This document shows positions 37,131 to 52,019 of a stretch of DNA of 64,000 nt, piece after piece. The stretch's first letter is position 1. Each line of letters begins with the position of its first letter. The stretch is taken from positions 17,712,436-17,776,435 of the forward strand of contig NC_083648.1 in assembly GCF_963576545.1 (NCBI RefSeq), written 5' to 3'. The notes under the pieces are model-generated. The model searched no databases. It was not told the origin of the DNA and was given only the letters and a program-made list of their open reading frames with translations. The DNA comes from Limanda limanda (lineage: Eukaryota; Chordata; Actinopteri; Pleuronectiformes; Pleuronectidae). The position numbers were made by a program, and so were the translations under genes.

Positions 37131-38223
37131 TAGTGAAAGATGCTGTCTTCTGAATCTCACGCAATATTCTCTTGAAGTTATTCCTGTAGTAAGGACAAAT
37201 TATTTAGTTTCCTCAGGTAAAAATTGGACTTTTCCATTTTAGTGAATTTTGACTGCAGCTAAATTGGGTAGTTTTCATCAGATTTCCTGATTCCCTAATT
37301 GGATATAATGCGGTGATACTTTCCAGCTACTGCCAGAGTAAACGCCAAAATATTTAAAGTTATTTTTCATCCCATTGGTAAAGAAAAAAAAACTATAGGT
37401 GCTCTGCTGTGTCCTGACACATGTGATCTCTCAATCCACCCGAATCTCCGGTGGCAGACTGTGAACTGTTTGTGAACTGTTTGACCTGGATGAGGATCAT
37501 CAACCTTCACAGTTCTCACAGGACACAGATCAGGACTGGAGCCTGAAATAAAGACAGTGATTCCCACTGAGCTATGATGAGATTGTAGAAATGTAAAGAA
37601 ATTATTACATTCACACCTGAAGAAAGGATGGTTTTGTGATTTCACAACATTGCAATTACTATAGCATTACAGTAAGAAAATAAGGATCTTATTCTACTTT
37701 TTAAATCAGTATTAGCGGTTTGGAAATAAAGTCTAAAAAATACTGACAAATTTCAATTTCCCAGCTGCCACCTTTCATTTTGCACTTGACCACTGGATGT
37801 AGCAGTGAAGTGTGTGGCCTACAGCCCGGGGACCGAGTCTCTAGCAGACGTGTAATGTTATTAACTTTCCTCCTTGTGTCTCGTCCATGTTGCTGCACTC
37901 CGGAGCAAACTGATCCAGGCTGCGGACTTTGGCCAGTCCTGCAAATCTGTCACCCTTGGTTGTCAAATGCGGGGTCAGGACAGCGGGCCCTCCTCCCATT
38001 TGGCTCGGACCCAAACAACATGGTGATTTGTCATCGTGCTGCCCTCCTCTCACACCTCTCAGTCGCTGCTGTGTGGAGCAGTTGTTTACCTCCAGGTCAG
38101 GTTACACTTGTGGTTGTGCCATGGCGAGTCTTGTGAAACCAAAGAGATGACCTGGAATTCTATCCTTTGACCCCTGTGTGAAAGGTACACTTGTGACGAG
38201 GTTACACTCACATGATTGGCCTA
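37131..38223. other. Intergenic, nothing identified
   Basis: Open frames at 37.78-38.15 kb overlap on three frames and both strands with no family resemblance, and are taken as chance. Confidence 0.5.
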
Positions 38224-38225
38224 TT

Positions 38226-38313
<88 letters not shown>

Positions 38314-38315
38314 TC
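38224..38315. repeat. (TTTC)n microsatellite
   Basis: About 23 tandem TTTC units without interruption. Confidence 0.98.
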
Positions 38316-40726
38316 ATTTTTCTAAAATTCCCCCAAACTATCATCAAAATAATTAACTTTGAGGTATTTTTGGAACCATTTCAAATCCAAGAGAGACAAT
38401 GCAAAATCAGCTCCGTCCAAAAATATCAAACCATCCATAACATCCAATTCAGTAGATAGCTCTGTCATAAATAACAACATACTCCATTTAACACTCAAGG
38501 GCGAAACGGTGCTGCAAGTCACACATGGCATCACATTACAGGTCACACTCCCTTAACTGGATTTACCACCTCAGTGTAAAAGCCGACCTTGAATGCTGGG
38601 GATGTGAGCCATGGTTGACACGAGGCAAACATAACCAAGAGTTATTCCAGGTAAAATGAAAAAGATTGTTTCCATCACCATAAATAACCTAAGAGTGCAG
38701 AACAGGAGCAGCAGGTGAAAAACAAACAGATTAAATGTGTTATTGTGACCACAACAGGCAAAGTGATAGTAATGGGGCCTTCCTGCGATTTCACAGAGAT
38801 AGAAATAAAAACAGACTCATTGTGTCAATATGACCAGAACAAAAAGTCACATGGTCTTCTCACTGCCAGACAGCTCTGATGCCAAATTAAATATTTGGTC
38901 ATCTGACAGCAATGCAATTGGTTTCAAATTCAATATGGCCCAGATTTGACTGAAAGTGCAATTCATTTGTACAATAACTAAACAATTAATTGACTGGTCA
39001 TGCTTCCTGAGGATTTTGTTGGTTGCGTTCTGCTCGATTGAGGCTTTCATTGGCTGGGATCCATTTTGTAGTGCAATGAATTAAATACTTAAATAGGAAT
39101 TACCAAGACTACTTGGAGCAGCATATGTAAAGGAACAGCTTATACGCTTATTTGCGTCTTTGCCAAAAGTAAGATGCAAGATCGTTAACCCTTGGCATGG
39201 CTTTTCAGTCAATATGGAGCTATTGTGATCAGCCGGTTAGCTCATCTGAGCATAAAGGCTAGAAACAGGGAGGAACAGTTAGCCTGGCTCTGTCTAAAGG
39301 TACAATATCAGTCTACAAGCATATATAAAGATCACAATGGCATGTGTATTGTAAGTAGGAATCTGAGCAGCAAAAAGTCGAAAGCTTCAGTGAAACATGG
39401 ACGATTAAGTTCTTAACATCTGCTCTGTGAGTGACACTCCCCTTTTTCCCCCATGTTTCACTGCACCAACATTCTTGACACTACGAGCACATATGCTTTA
39501 ACTGTTGGAGAGAAAAACCCTGCAGTGAAATGAAGGCATGCAGTTCTGCTCGATATCATATTTTCTGAGCGTCAGTTAACATTTTAATACACCCATGTGT
39601 CGGACATTTACACAGGTTACACATTAACCCAGATTTTGGATGTGTCTACTGCAGAGCCAGCAGCCAACTGTTTGATCCCTCAGCTGTTTTTTAGAAAATG
39701 TAATAAATCATTGGAGAGGCAGAAAAACACTCAAATATGCTTTGGTGAGTCGATGAGGCTCCATCGTATCTGTTAGCCCCTTGCTCTTCTCATAGGTGCT
39801 GACACTTAAAACATAAGAATCTCAGAATTTACACTGGAAAAAGTTTGGAAGGTGTGAATAATGTTTAAGAAAATACCTAATTTCACTTTGTTACAATAAT
39901 AGTGTGTCACTGCACCAGGTGGCACCAGTGAATCCTATCTGTAGCCAACGCTCAGGTTTCACTGCTACTGACTATACACAGTCCTAATGAAGCACTTTTC
40001 TACTATTAGCACACTGTTGCTTGGCTGACCCACTGGAAACATCCAGTGACTGTCACTGGGTAGTCTGTATATTATGGAAACATGATGCTCTTACGATGCT
40101 CAAGGTTGAGGATAGATCTGCAGCAAAAACATTCACGGAATGCTTTCTTTCTGGAGTAGCAAGCAGCGGAACCGGACTGTGATTTCTACAAATAAAAAGA
40201 GGAGCAGCAAGATGCTGTCAGTGAGCATTTCAAAAGAAATGCTGATCATTACTTGGTGATTTCCTCTTCCTCTGGCAAGGCCTGTAATCACAAGGATCTT
40301 GCATATATCATTTGTGCAATACTTGATATTGTTTATCTTATAAAGCAGCACTTTATCTTGTGTTTAACCTTTTTGAATGCTGAGACAAAGTTTTTTTTTT
40401 TAAACCAGGAGGGTGAATTCAGGACAGTGGAGTGTTTTTCTTTTTGCTGAAGGGAGGGTTACAGTGATTGGATACACAGTTCCCTCCTTCATTTGACTCT
40501 ATAACGGTATCACAACTACTAACAATGCAAATATTTATAAAGAAATATGTATATAACATATTTGAACTGCTATTCTACTTTTTAACTTGCCTGTTATTTG
40601 AACTGAAACCAATATATTAAAGCTAAAATTCTGCACTGAGCCCCATGTTTGAATGTTCATCACACTACTTGTCTTGTATTTAAAAAATATTATATTAGAA
40701 TTCTTTATACAGCTCCATGTATCTAT
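38316..40726. other. Intergenic, nothing identified
   Basis: No credible coding exon, RNA gene or repeat seen over 2.4 kb. Confidence 0.5.
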
Positions 40727-41200
<474 letters not shown>

Positions 41201-43985
41201 CTTCTCGTATGAAGCTATGTAAAAAATCATTATGTATCTAGATCCACACACAGAACACTGAGTAATTCCTCCACTGATGTCTGCTCATCCTCGGAGCTCT
41301 GTGACCCGACTTTCCCTCGTCTGTGGAATGCAGAGTTCTGGCACCTTCACTCACATCCTCCTGCGTCCAACTCCTTTTAGATTGTCTTCTCAGAGAGACA
41401 GTTTCTTCTTCATGGACTCACATGGAACGAGATGAAACGAGATGAAACTAGATGAAAACGAGATGGCCAACTCAATGAGGTCATCGTCTTATTCGATTCA
41501 TACCTCCCATCTGGATTTGAAGTTTATTATCGCTGGTTATATGATATGTCCCGAAGTGAACCTTTTCAACAATTTTGACATCTGCGACTTATTCCGATAT
41601 CTGTTTTACACATTAGATCAACATATTATACCTTTCTGTAATCCTTAAGAACCAAAAGTACAAATGGAGATATCATACTCACAGGAGACATGACACTACT
41701 TTTAGTGTTCTTTGTGCCAAGAAGAAAATCCTGCCTGAATCTGATAATCTGGGACAGGTCAAATTGTTTTTTTCTTGGAAACTATTAGGTTTTAAAAAAA
41801 GCCTAAATCACCCTGCTGTATGTCTGCCGACCTCAATATTACCAATTTTTAAATAGCATTATGCAAAAATTACAGAATTAATTAAGAAAATGTATATTAT
41901 TCATAGAATAGTCATTCATATCAACATATTAAGGTCTTAAAGAGATCTATCTTAAATAAATAACTTATCAAATTAATTTAGAACATTCTAATAAAGGCGT
42001 GTCATATTTTATATGCAATTAAAATTCAATCAACAGCAAGTCAAAATAACAATAAAAGATCATTAATGAGGTTATTCAACATTCGATTGGAGCGACTCAG
42101 GGAACCAACAGTCCTTGGAGGTGAAAGAAGATCATCTTCGATCAACCCAGTGTCTTCTCCACGTGTTTGGTGAAACCAATGGCTGCAGACCACAGGACAG
42201 ACACTCTTCTGTGCTTTTTGGATCATCTCTGTCCTCGAGAGCTAACTGATTATGTGCTTGTTAAGTCTCCAGATAATTAGTTTAAACAGACAGGGACAGA
42301 CTGTATTTACCATTAACTACTGTCTGACAAAAAGCAGACCATATGCTACTTCTCTTTACTTAATCTTTTTTAAACTTCTTGACGTCTCTATATGCATATT
42401 TCCCCCATTTACAGAACTTATATGACTGTCCCACATTATCAATCAGATTTGATCAAGTGGGACAATTAAAAAATGTCTGGAAAAAATCCTAAACACATTT
42501 TAAAAACTCTTAGTTGCTTGAATACATCATAGACATAATTTGATAACAATTATGAACATTGTCTAATTTATCATGTATATCCTTAACAGGAATCTTGTCA
42601 GGATCCTATTTCATTGACCTTGCCATGCAATTCCAAGAGGGGATCTTCTGATTGACACTATCATGGGGGTGATATCTGGGACATCATCCCCATGAAGTCA
42701 TGTGATTTCAGTCACATGATATCCATGATAAACTATAGTAAAAGTCCTGTTGACTAGATATTGTTAGAAAGTGAAACAAACCGACTGAAGCTTAGGTGTC
42801 TCAGGTTACCCAATGACCCAGATTACTTGGGCTAACCCCACGTCCCAAAATAAATCACCTAACTACAGTTTCACACGGATCAGGGTGTGTTCAGCCGCGC
42901 ACCGGCACAACAAGAACATCTCAACAAGCACAGGGAGGACAATCATTCCTTTGTGATGCACAAAACAATTTTCAGTTCTGTCAGTGAATAATTTTTAATT
43001 CAGGTGATGTTGCAATGTTGATTGTCATGTATCAAATTATACTGTCATACTAAGCCGCAATGGATCATGTTTAAGCTTCTGTCTGACTCGTGACACTGAA
43101 AACATCCATTACATCTTCCCATTGGTGGTTAGAGGCTTTTTGAATGCTCTTATTGAAATTATATTAATAATTGCTCTTGGACATAACATTGATGACTGCA
43201 TTTCTGAATATCATCAAAGCTAATCAAAGCCTGTTCATACCTGTGTAGAATTCTAGTTACAGTGTGTAGCTACATTCTTAGTCAAGATAAAAAGGGAATC
43301 AGTCCTTACACATGTACAGAACGAATATGCAGAAAAAGAAATAACTTCCCACTAAGTGATGTGATTTGTTGTTTAGACGTCATGAACAACATGCCACTTC
43401 AAAAGACCATTTGTCATGTCCACGCCTTTTAAGCTTTTCACGTGTTGTTGCCGTCCAGTCCCCCGAGTCATTTGACAGCGCTTTAGTCAGGGTCAGGGGT
43501 TAGTCAGTGGAGAAATGACGTGGGTGAAATGACACGTGAAAATCAGAAAGATAAGTCGAGATAACACGTGAAATGACTTTGAAATTGGATGTTGACACTG
43601 GCATGTTGTTCAAATATAACACCAGGATGAACCTAACCTCTGTCCTCGGTGCTCAATAAAGCCAAAATGTGTCTTTTTATTAGTCAAAAGACTGACATAC
43701 AAGATAGATAATACATATAGAAATAGGTATATAATGAGATTACATATAGACAAAAAAAAGCAGTTATAATTATGAAGATGATAATGATGTAATGAGGGGT
43801 TCGAGATGAAGTATTGTTTTCAAATTAATACATCGTTTCAGTTGTTGAAGTTGTGTGTGTTGGTGTGTGTGTGCTTGTGTGTACATGTCCATGTTTAGTG
43901 GTGTGTTGGACAAGTTATTGTAGGGCGTAGAGCGGAGAGAGAGGAAAAGATGTGGCGTAAACAGTTATAATGAATATATGATGTA
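41201..43985. other. Intergenic, nothing identified
   Basis: AT-rich DNA. A small direct repeat ('gagatgaaac' several times) lies at 41429-41463. No gene recognised. Confidence 0.5.
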
Positions 43986-43987
43986 AT

Positions 43988-44235
43988 ATCATGTGGCTGA
44001 GGGGTAAAGAGAGGCTGTCCTCCAACCAGAAAGTCGGCAGTTCGATCGTAGTCTTCCCCATCTGCGTGCCGAAGTGTCGTTGGGCAAGATGCCCATAGAG
44101 AAAGAAGTGCTGCTAATAGATGCACTGTATGAATGTGTGTGTGACGGGATTAATGGCAAACTGTACTATAAAGCGCTTTGAATTGACATCAAGACTAGAA
44201 AAGCTCGATATAAATACAAACCATTTACCATATCA
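43988..44235 (+). mobile_element. tRNA-derived SINE copy, most complete of three
   Basis: Shows 'tgtggctgaggggtaaagag' (A-box region), 'gcagttcgatcgtag' (B-box region), 'gtgtcgttgggcaagatgcc', 'aaagcgctttgaattgac' and a tail 'tataaatacaaaccattta'. The same body is found at 11200 and 36889. Confidence 0.75.
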
Positions 44236-44789
44236 ACATCATTATAAAAGTAATGATAAACCAATATGGTATGATATAATATTGTATTACCACTTTCTAC
44301 TGCCAAACATTAGCATTTCTCCTGCATTGTTTACAAAACAGTGAGCAACCGTGCGCAAACAAACCAGCAGGCCACAGTCCAACATGGACCAGGGCCACTG
44401 TTTATATATTTGAGTGTTCAGCTGCTTTGTGCTGCGAGCTCACAGTTATCTCAGGAAAGGAGAGGAAGACAAAACATACAGGTTTTCTGACAAACCGGCA
44501 GAACAACTATACCAAAGCAAACAGAATTGTAATGTAATGTAAATAATAAAAATATTTAATTCTAAACATCCTGTTTACATCAACATATCTTCTGGAATCA
44601 GCAAAGATAATATGTTTAGTTTCAGTGGTTTGTTGAATGATGACATTCCCTTATTGCTACAGATAGCAGATAAGGACAGTGTATAGTGGTGATACAAACA
44701 AACACTGCAGGCAATGTTTTTGTTGTTCCTCCTAAGATATTTCTAGCTGAAGAATTTCAAAATATAAGTGTAGAATGTGACTCAGTAGA
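44236..44789. other. Intergenic, nothing identified
   Basis: No recognised feature. Confidence 0.5.
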
Positions 44790-44990
44790 TTGCAAACCTC
44801 CGCCAGGGCCAAACCGTCCCCTTATGCACATTTAAGTTTACTAGATACAGATTTGAATTTTTTCATCAAGATCCGTGCATAATTCTCTTGGGAAAGGCTG
44901 ATTTGGATCCGTACCAAAACTCAATGGGTTCTTCCCTAAACAATACCACATCTTTTCATACAGTTTTGTTTTTGTAATCTTGCTCACAAA
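44790..44990. repeat. Dispersed repeat copy (cctccgccaggg family)
   Basis: 'aacctccgccagggcc', 'atttggatccgtaccaaaa' and 'ttgtaatcttgctcacaaa' match the repeat at 7236-7480 in order and spacing. Confidence 0.55.
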
Positions 44991-45198
44991 TAAACAATTT
45001 TTTTTTTTATCGAATGGTTGTTTTGTTTGATCTCATACTGAGATAAATATTCAAAGTTTTATGTGATGCTGTCCAATTTTAGCATAATCTATTTTGTAAA
45101 TGACATTGTGTTTATAATACTATTATTGTATAATATTGCATTTTATCCTTGTTTCACTACTGCAGATTATTCAATTTGACAACTTGATCTGTGTCGTG

Positions 45199-45259
45199 CG
45201 CACACACACACACACACACACACTCACAGACACACTCACACACAAACACACACACACTG
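45199..45259. repeat. Imperfect (CA)n microsatellite
   Basis: CA repeat interrupted by 'ctcacagacacactcac' and 'caaac'. Confidence 0.95.
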
Positions 45260-48200
45260 TTTGCATACACTTCCACATTGACCCCTGGGAGCTGCCTTGT
45301 GTGACAACAGTCTTCTTCACCTCCATTCCCTCATTCATTTCTTTATCTGACTCTTTTTCCCCAGCGGCTTCATTGTAAATGTAATTTTCCAAAGCTAAAC
45401 CCACTGGCGAAGGATCACCTCTCTGTTCCCTCACTCTCTCGCACACATACGCATACAAATACACTCACACCCACAAACACACACACCACACCTCTTGTAT
45501 CTGTGCAGCCCGGCCTGCCCCCATCCTTCTCCCTGAGGCTTTGCTGTAAAACAACAGTGGAATCTGCCATGGTGACACCACGTACTCCGGTACTTTTCCA
45601 CAGATAAAATGCAGCAATATGTGTTTACATCGACTCTGCTCATTTATTGCCTCACATTCCATACAGCCAGGGAAAACAGTGCTCAGTTTTCCCATCAATG
45701 AAAATGTTTTGATCTTTTCCCCTGAGGAAATGGCTGCTGATCAAACTGTGCGTCATGATAATTATCTCATCTGTCAAAGTGCGAACTGTAAAGAAGCTTG
45801 CAAAAAAAGTTGCTAATAAATAGAACAAAATAGAAAAATTTAAATGAAAGCAAATAAATGGTAACAAACAGGGAAAGAAAAAAGAGCATGACCTTTCAGG
45901 GCGGTGACAAACCTTCAACTGCATGCAATAATATATTTTCAATGAATTCTGGCGTAGAGGTGTGTGTTGTCTTGACCGGCCGTCAGAAAGTGACACATTG
46001 CCTTCCACATGATTTACTGCACAGTGCAGTACTCAGTGTTGACCTTTCCTCTGCATGTACAATCCATTTAGCCACTTACAACTGAGGATGCATTCTTTGG
46101 TTCAGCACAACAAAGCCGCCATTCATGTCTTCCCTCTGGGCGTTTTATTCAAGGTTGGACCACGAGGACGACAGCGGCTGTCCTCAGATGACCTGAGATT
46201 AATGAGATGATCCAAACACTGTGATTCATATTTCAGCTGGAGATGAAAACCTGTTTTTGACTTAAGAAAAACAATCAGGAGCTCAGTGGGGAGGCTGAAT
46301 CTAAATGAATGGTTTTAGTGTTGGTGTGTTGTTAATTTCACTTAATGTGAAATGAGGAATAATAACTCTCTAGCTGTCAGTCTGTTTTTAATACGTGGCT
46401 GCTGTTATCTTGTGCTCAGCCGAAGCAGGATGGAACAGCAATGCTCTGAATTCCTTCCAGCTCAAATTCTTTGTGCACCTGTAAAAACAACGAAAGCTTG
46501 GGCCTCAACAAAAAAATAAGATGAGCTGGTTCCTTTATGCAATTACAAAAAAGCAAAACTAGGTAGAAATACAAAATTTACCTCTTAAGCGCTGAGAGGA
46601 AACTCAATGGGTTTAACGTTCTCCCGCCAAGTTGTGGAAACTGGAGCTGAGGTTCCTGTTTGATGAAGAATAACCAAAATGCAATTTTCCTTTTATTCTA
46701 ATGTGAAACTTTTATAAAATCTTCAGACCTAATACACAACAGCAGGACCATTGTCAGCAAACTTTGTGGTTCGTTTCCTAATGTTTTCATTTAAAAACAA
46801 TAATCTGTAGTGTTGCCTCAGGTGAAGTATGTGCCTGCTCTTTATTCATACCGACTGGTGACGTCACTGAAAATGTTCCCTTTTTTCTACCGAAACGTCA
46901 GCAGACTTCATGCTCTTACCCTGTCTTACATCGTGTATCAAGAAATGCCTGGTAAATTTTCCTATAAGAACCAAGTCAATGTGTTAAAGTAACTTATTAA
47001 AAGAAAAAGAAGAAGATATCACATATAGGACAAAGAAAAAACAAATCCTCACAATAAAGAAAGCATTATTACATTTTATTCTATTCGCTGCATATTATAA
47101 TTCATGTTAATGTTATTAAATTCATTTTAATGTCAAAATGTCTTGCCGCTTTGATTGTTGCTTTTATGCTTTTATTATTGTTTCTATTTCATTTACATGT
47201 TTACATATATATAGACTGGATAGAGAAGCCTTTCTCTTTCTTTCAACCTTTCTCACCATGGACTATGGGATTGATGAATTTTGCATAAAAAACACTAAAA
47301 AAATGTATTTATTAAAAAACATAAATTGTCTTTTGTTGATCGACTTATCAATAAACTGACTAATACCCTGGCGTATGTGTTGTTTTGGGTTAGTGACGAT
47401 ATAAATATGTGACCTGCTTGTTTGATTGAGGAAGAGTCGCACCACCACCACCTGCGTCAGGTTTTTCCCACCCACAGTAAAATACCTTCTGTTCTCCACT
47501 TATCAGCACAGTCCAACACAGTATTTGCAGTTTGGCCCCACAATGTACTGGATGCACCGGGGTCACCAGAGGTTCAGTGACTGTTACGCAAAGAACGCAT
47601 AACACCTGCACTTTAAATAAATATGCGTTCCATGCATGCTTCATCATAGCAGTTGAAAGGTCACTATGTTCAGCTCACATTGACTTTGCACATTCATAGT
47701 TTCCATGGTTTGTGGGTTAACTTATCAACATCTGCTAAAAGTGACACTGAGTCAGGGGTTTTTGTTTTACTTTTATGCGTTTCTATATTTTGCCTTTCTA
47801 TGGTAGCTTTGTGGGGAAAAAAATAGCCGTGTCAGTATGTTGCAATCACAAAGATCTTGAAATGTATCTTTCTCCTGTGCACACTCCTTTCCAAATTCAA
47901 GTGCATGCTCCTAGTTCAACGGAAATTAATGCTTCCCTCTTTTCTGCCTCGGGCCGTGCGTCTGTAACGACTGGGCTAGTTTCAGAGCCCTCTTTTACTG
48001 ATGTGACCTTTGATCCCTGTCAGGCAACCATTTGCCTGGGTCATGTTTTGGGACAGGCACGTTGATATCCGTCTGCGTCTAGGCCCCAGGTCAGAAGAGT
48101 TCATGAGAGGGTGGGTGGGGGGAGTGCTTGTTAACACACAGCTCCAGACTCTTCAACTGGTTGAGCAGGAGAGAGGAAGAACGGGAGCAAATAAGTTCCA

Positions 48201-48362
48201 GGGTCTTCAAGATCCCATAATGAGTTGTTTTCATGACATGCATTCTTCCGAAGGGCCTTGCAGAAAATGAGAACGGACGACTGTTTGTTCTACGGGGAAC
48301 ATAATCAGAGACAAAGGCTCAGGGCCAGTCACATGAGTTCCCTATCTAAATCATGCCAGTCA
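45260..48362. other. Intergenic, nothing identified
   Basis: No coding exon or RNA gene recognised. Short CA-rich patches lie near 45440-45487. Confidence 0.5.
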
Positions 48363-48885
48363 AGGTTAGCACTGGGGCCAGTGGTTAGCACTGTCGCCTT
48401 ACAACAAGAAGGGTACTGGTTCAAATCTGGCTGGGGGTCTTTCTGAGTGGATGAGTTTGCATGTTCCCCCTGTGTCTGTGTGGGGTTTTCTCTGGGTACT
48501 CCAGCTTCTACCCACAGTCCTATGACATGTTATCATTTTCAACAAGACTGCTTGATATACAAAATGTCCACTGACAATAACACCTCAATTCATTTACTGT
48601 TCGTTATGTACACGTACAAACTGTTTATTCTTGTCAGTGTTGTGAATACTGTTATTTTGCTGATGTTCTCAGTTACACATGGCATCTATTGACCTTCTGT
48701 CCGTCCTGGGAGAGGGATCCCTCACACGTGGCTCTCCGTGAGGTTTCTATGTTCTTCCCCCTTGTTAATATGTGTAATATGGGGTGTACACAGCCTCTTG
48801 CCTGCTGTCAGCTGGGATTTGCTCCAGCTGCCCTCTGAGACTCTCTAAGCATTAACGGTATAGTTAATGAATGGATGTATAATGG
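48363..48885 (+). mobile_element. tRNA-derived SINE split by another repeat
   Basis: The head (48363-48530) has 'gtggttagcactgtcgcc' (A box), 'actggttcaaatctggctgg' (B-box region) and then the common fish-SINE body 'gtttgcatgttccccctgtg' and 'ctctgggtactccagcttct'. Its usual tail ('tgtcagctgggatttgctcc', 'ggtatagttaatgaatgg') appears only at about 48808-48878. Between them sit unrelated DNA and a second repeat fragment ('tcctgggagagggatccctc', 48705-48725), so the element seems to have been interrupted. Confidence 0.65.
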
Positions 48886-50930
48886 GTTCTGTGGCTCTGG
48901 AGGAATTGTCACTCTTTCGTAAGTCTCCATACAAACTGGAGGTGATGAGAAGGATGTGGACATTTACCTGTGAGGGAGGCTCTAATGACATACATAGGGG
49001 CTGACAGTTTAAAAAAAAAAAAATGATGAAGGTGTCATGATTTATTTAAGTGGTGTCAACCTTGATTTGTGAGCAACATCCAATACTTATTTCTTTCAGC
49101 TCGATTGTTTTGTGTCCCATGAAAAAAAATAACAGACTGACAGACATTTATTCTGCAAAACAACCCTCAACCACAATATTTCTGTGATAAATGTTAAAAA
49201 TCAAACTATATGAATGTATCTATGACGCACACCAGGTTGTGCATTTCACGTGTGCTCCGGCTTATCTGCTCCTGCGCCGCAGCAAAGCCTAATGTGAAGT
49301 TGGAGATTCTGCACTGATATAAGACAGGAAAAGGCTGACTAATCAAATCTCTGCATCCTCTTGCCTGTGAATAAACGACTGCACCAGTAGAGCAGAAAGT
49401 TTGTTTTCTGCCGCCGACCGAACAAGTGTTGTCTGTTATCGTTAGGACCAGCAAACATTACTTCTTTCAAAAGGATGTGAAGATGAAAAACCCACAGAAA
49501 CTTGGGCCACTGAAGATAACCGCAGGGGAAAAACAGCGAGGGTGAAAGCTGAAAGAGATGTGTTGTCATAGCCACCTGAACAGCTGTAATTAGACCAGTT
49601 GAGCTGCACTGCACATTTCTTTTATGAGGAGAGTTTCAGTGTGAGACTTTTTCTTGTCTGCAAAGTATATGCCAGGTAGTTGTTTTGTGTGGGTGGGAGG
49701 AAGGCTGATAAATTAAGCAGCAACACAATAGATGTTTTTACTCGTAACGCTCTTAATGCTGCTAAATATTACCTGTTATTCAGTGGCACATCGAGGAGTT
49801 TTCTAAATCAGGGGCCAGGATTTACCCAGAGGTGCCAATTATCATTTGATACAATTTGAAAATTGTTTCTTGTTGAAGAACAATGTGTACTTCATAAAAA
49901 GATTAGAAAATCTTAGCAAAGTCAGGATATGGAACAACCGACAGGATATGGGCATTTCAGGGGACATTCAGATGTCAGCCCCCTGGCTCTGCCCCTGGAC
50001 CCCCCCCCCCCCCTACTGTTAGCATATAGCGATATACAATATAATATACTTTGGAGACTGGTTTATAAATGGGTAAATCTAAGGTGTTTGCAGTACTCAC
50101 TGAAGCACGTTGATATGGATACTGACCGACTGACTGTCACATAAAAGAACAGGAAAATGCTGCATCAAGTCCAAAGCCTGTGATCGAGTCTGATTGTCTT
50201 TCTGCCCTGATTGTTTATATTTATGCGACAGAGGCAATCCTCAGTGGAGTCACAATTCTCTCGCTCTAGTTCTCCATTACTGCAGTCCTACTGGATAAAA
50301 TGTTGTTCTATGTCACTTCATTAAGTCTTTCAAAAAGTAATAATTGATAGAAATACTGCATTAGTAAGCTACACTGTGATCACATGCACAAAGCTGAAAG
50401 AAAACTCTCTTCACCATATTCCCAGATATTGTTCAACATAAAGCCTGCATATGAACCCGGTACAGCATAGACTAAGGAAGCATGTTGCATAAGGTACAAA
50501 TTCCTGAGCAGTTGCCAAGGAGCTGGTGAGGAACAAACCACTTTACATGAAGGAAGACAGAAATAGTCACAGATACATGATAAGGACGTAATAATTAGGT
50601 CCTGCATTGAGATATTTAGCAGATGACTCACTGTTAATCACGAGCAAGTCATAAAGAGAGTGATCAGGAATATGTCATTACACACTGTCTGATCTTAATG
50701 ATCTTTGCATTATTGTGTGCATGCCACTCATTCATGCATATCCAGGCGCTTTTGATTAGGGGGTTATCTCAAAAGGTCTTGTTGGTTGTTGGTTGAAGGG
50801 CAGTTTGTTTAGTGATTTGTTGACTCAAACGCAGGGTTGCTACTCAGAGTTTTTTAACAAGATTCATGCACAGCTGGGACGGCGAGACAGGAAGTGGTGG
50901 GAACATATATGAGTGCAAGTAAGCCTTTAT
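48886..50930. other. Intergenic, nothing identified
   Basis: Holds an A run near 49011-49023 and a C run at 50000-50013. No gene seen. Confidence 0.5.
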
Positions 50931-50934
50931 GGGG

Positions 50935-51166
50935 GTTGAGGACACAGACACACACACACACACAAGTACACAGACACACAACATTGCACTCCTGAGGACA
51001 TTCATTGGCATAATGCCTTCCCCAGCCCCTTACACTAACCTTCACAATTAATGCCTTACCCTATCACTAAAAACAAGACTCAACCCTCAAACCGCCCATT
51101 GAAAGTGGCCAGACATCACTCTCCCAAAATGTCCCCTCTCAAAATGGTCAAAAATGGTATCTGTAC

Positions 51167-51256
<90 letters not shown>

Positions 51257-51480
51257 CTATCTTAGTAAGGACACTCATTGATATAATACATTCCCTAGCC
51301 CCTTACCCCAACCTTCACCATCCAAATTGAAAGCCTAAACCTAACCCTAAAACCAAGTCTTAACCCTAACAGCACATTGAAATAGTGATGACCAGTCAAA
51401 ATGTCCTCACTTTCTGAAAATGTCCTCACTCTGGAGGGTCTTTAATGACCCTCACTGAGGTATAAGGACAGGAACACACA
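50935..51480. repeat. Two tandem diverged repeat copies around CA tracts
   Basis: Copy 1 (about 50942-51170) and copy 2 (about 51171-51480) share the order: CA run, 'actcctgaggacattcattg' against 'aaggacactcattgatata', 'ccccagccccttacactaacc' against 'cctagccccttaccccaacc', 'aagactcaaccct' against 'aagtcttaaccct', and 'aaaatgtcc'. The pure CA run of the second copy is 51171-51254 (42 units). Confidence 0.75.
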
Positions 51481-52019
51481 CACAAGGATGTGAGATCATT
51501 GACAGTAACTAGTGTTGCAGGTTTTTCCCAGAAGGCCAGCCAAGTGTTCAGTGCAAACATATCTGACACGTAATTAAAGCACTGACAGAAATAAAGAATT
51601 TGCACGACTCAAGGTATCAAATATTGAATGACATTAAATAAACATGAAATGTGTCACTCCCAATAGTTCGTCATCATTTGAACTGGGTGAAACATGGCTC
51701 CTGCGTCTGAAGCAGTTTTTCAGAGTAGGGAAGTAAAATAACAAATCAGACTCATGTGTCAGAACTAACCAACTAATATTTTGGATTATTTGAAGATGAC
51801 TGACTTTTCTCATATGTTCTCTGGATCTCGGGCAGGTTTACAGAGACAACATGTTCTCATGTTCCCCTCAGTATTTATAACTCGGTCAGCTGACCTTGCA
51901 TTTGGAGCTATCCATTCCACGGGGAAATGAGCATACGTCGAACAAAAAACTCAACAACAGCTAAAATGGCGAGTACACACCGCAACAAACATTGAAACAC
52001 GTCTCAACAGTGATGTTTA
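51481..52019. other. Intergenic, nothing identified
   Basis: No recognised feature before the GC-rich region. Confidence 0.5.

Noticed and set aside
51340..51372. Telomere-like 'cctaaccctaa' words
   Set aside because: Only a few imperfect units, and they belong to the CA-associated dispersed repeat that also occurs at 34.7 kb; not an interstitial telomere tract.
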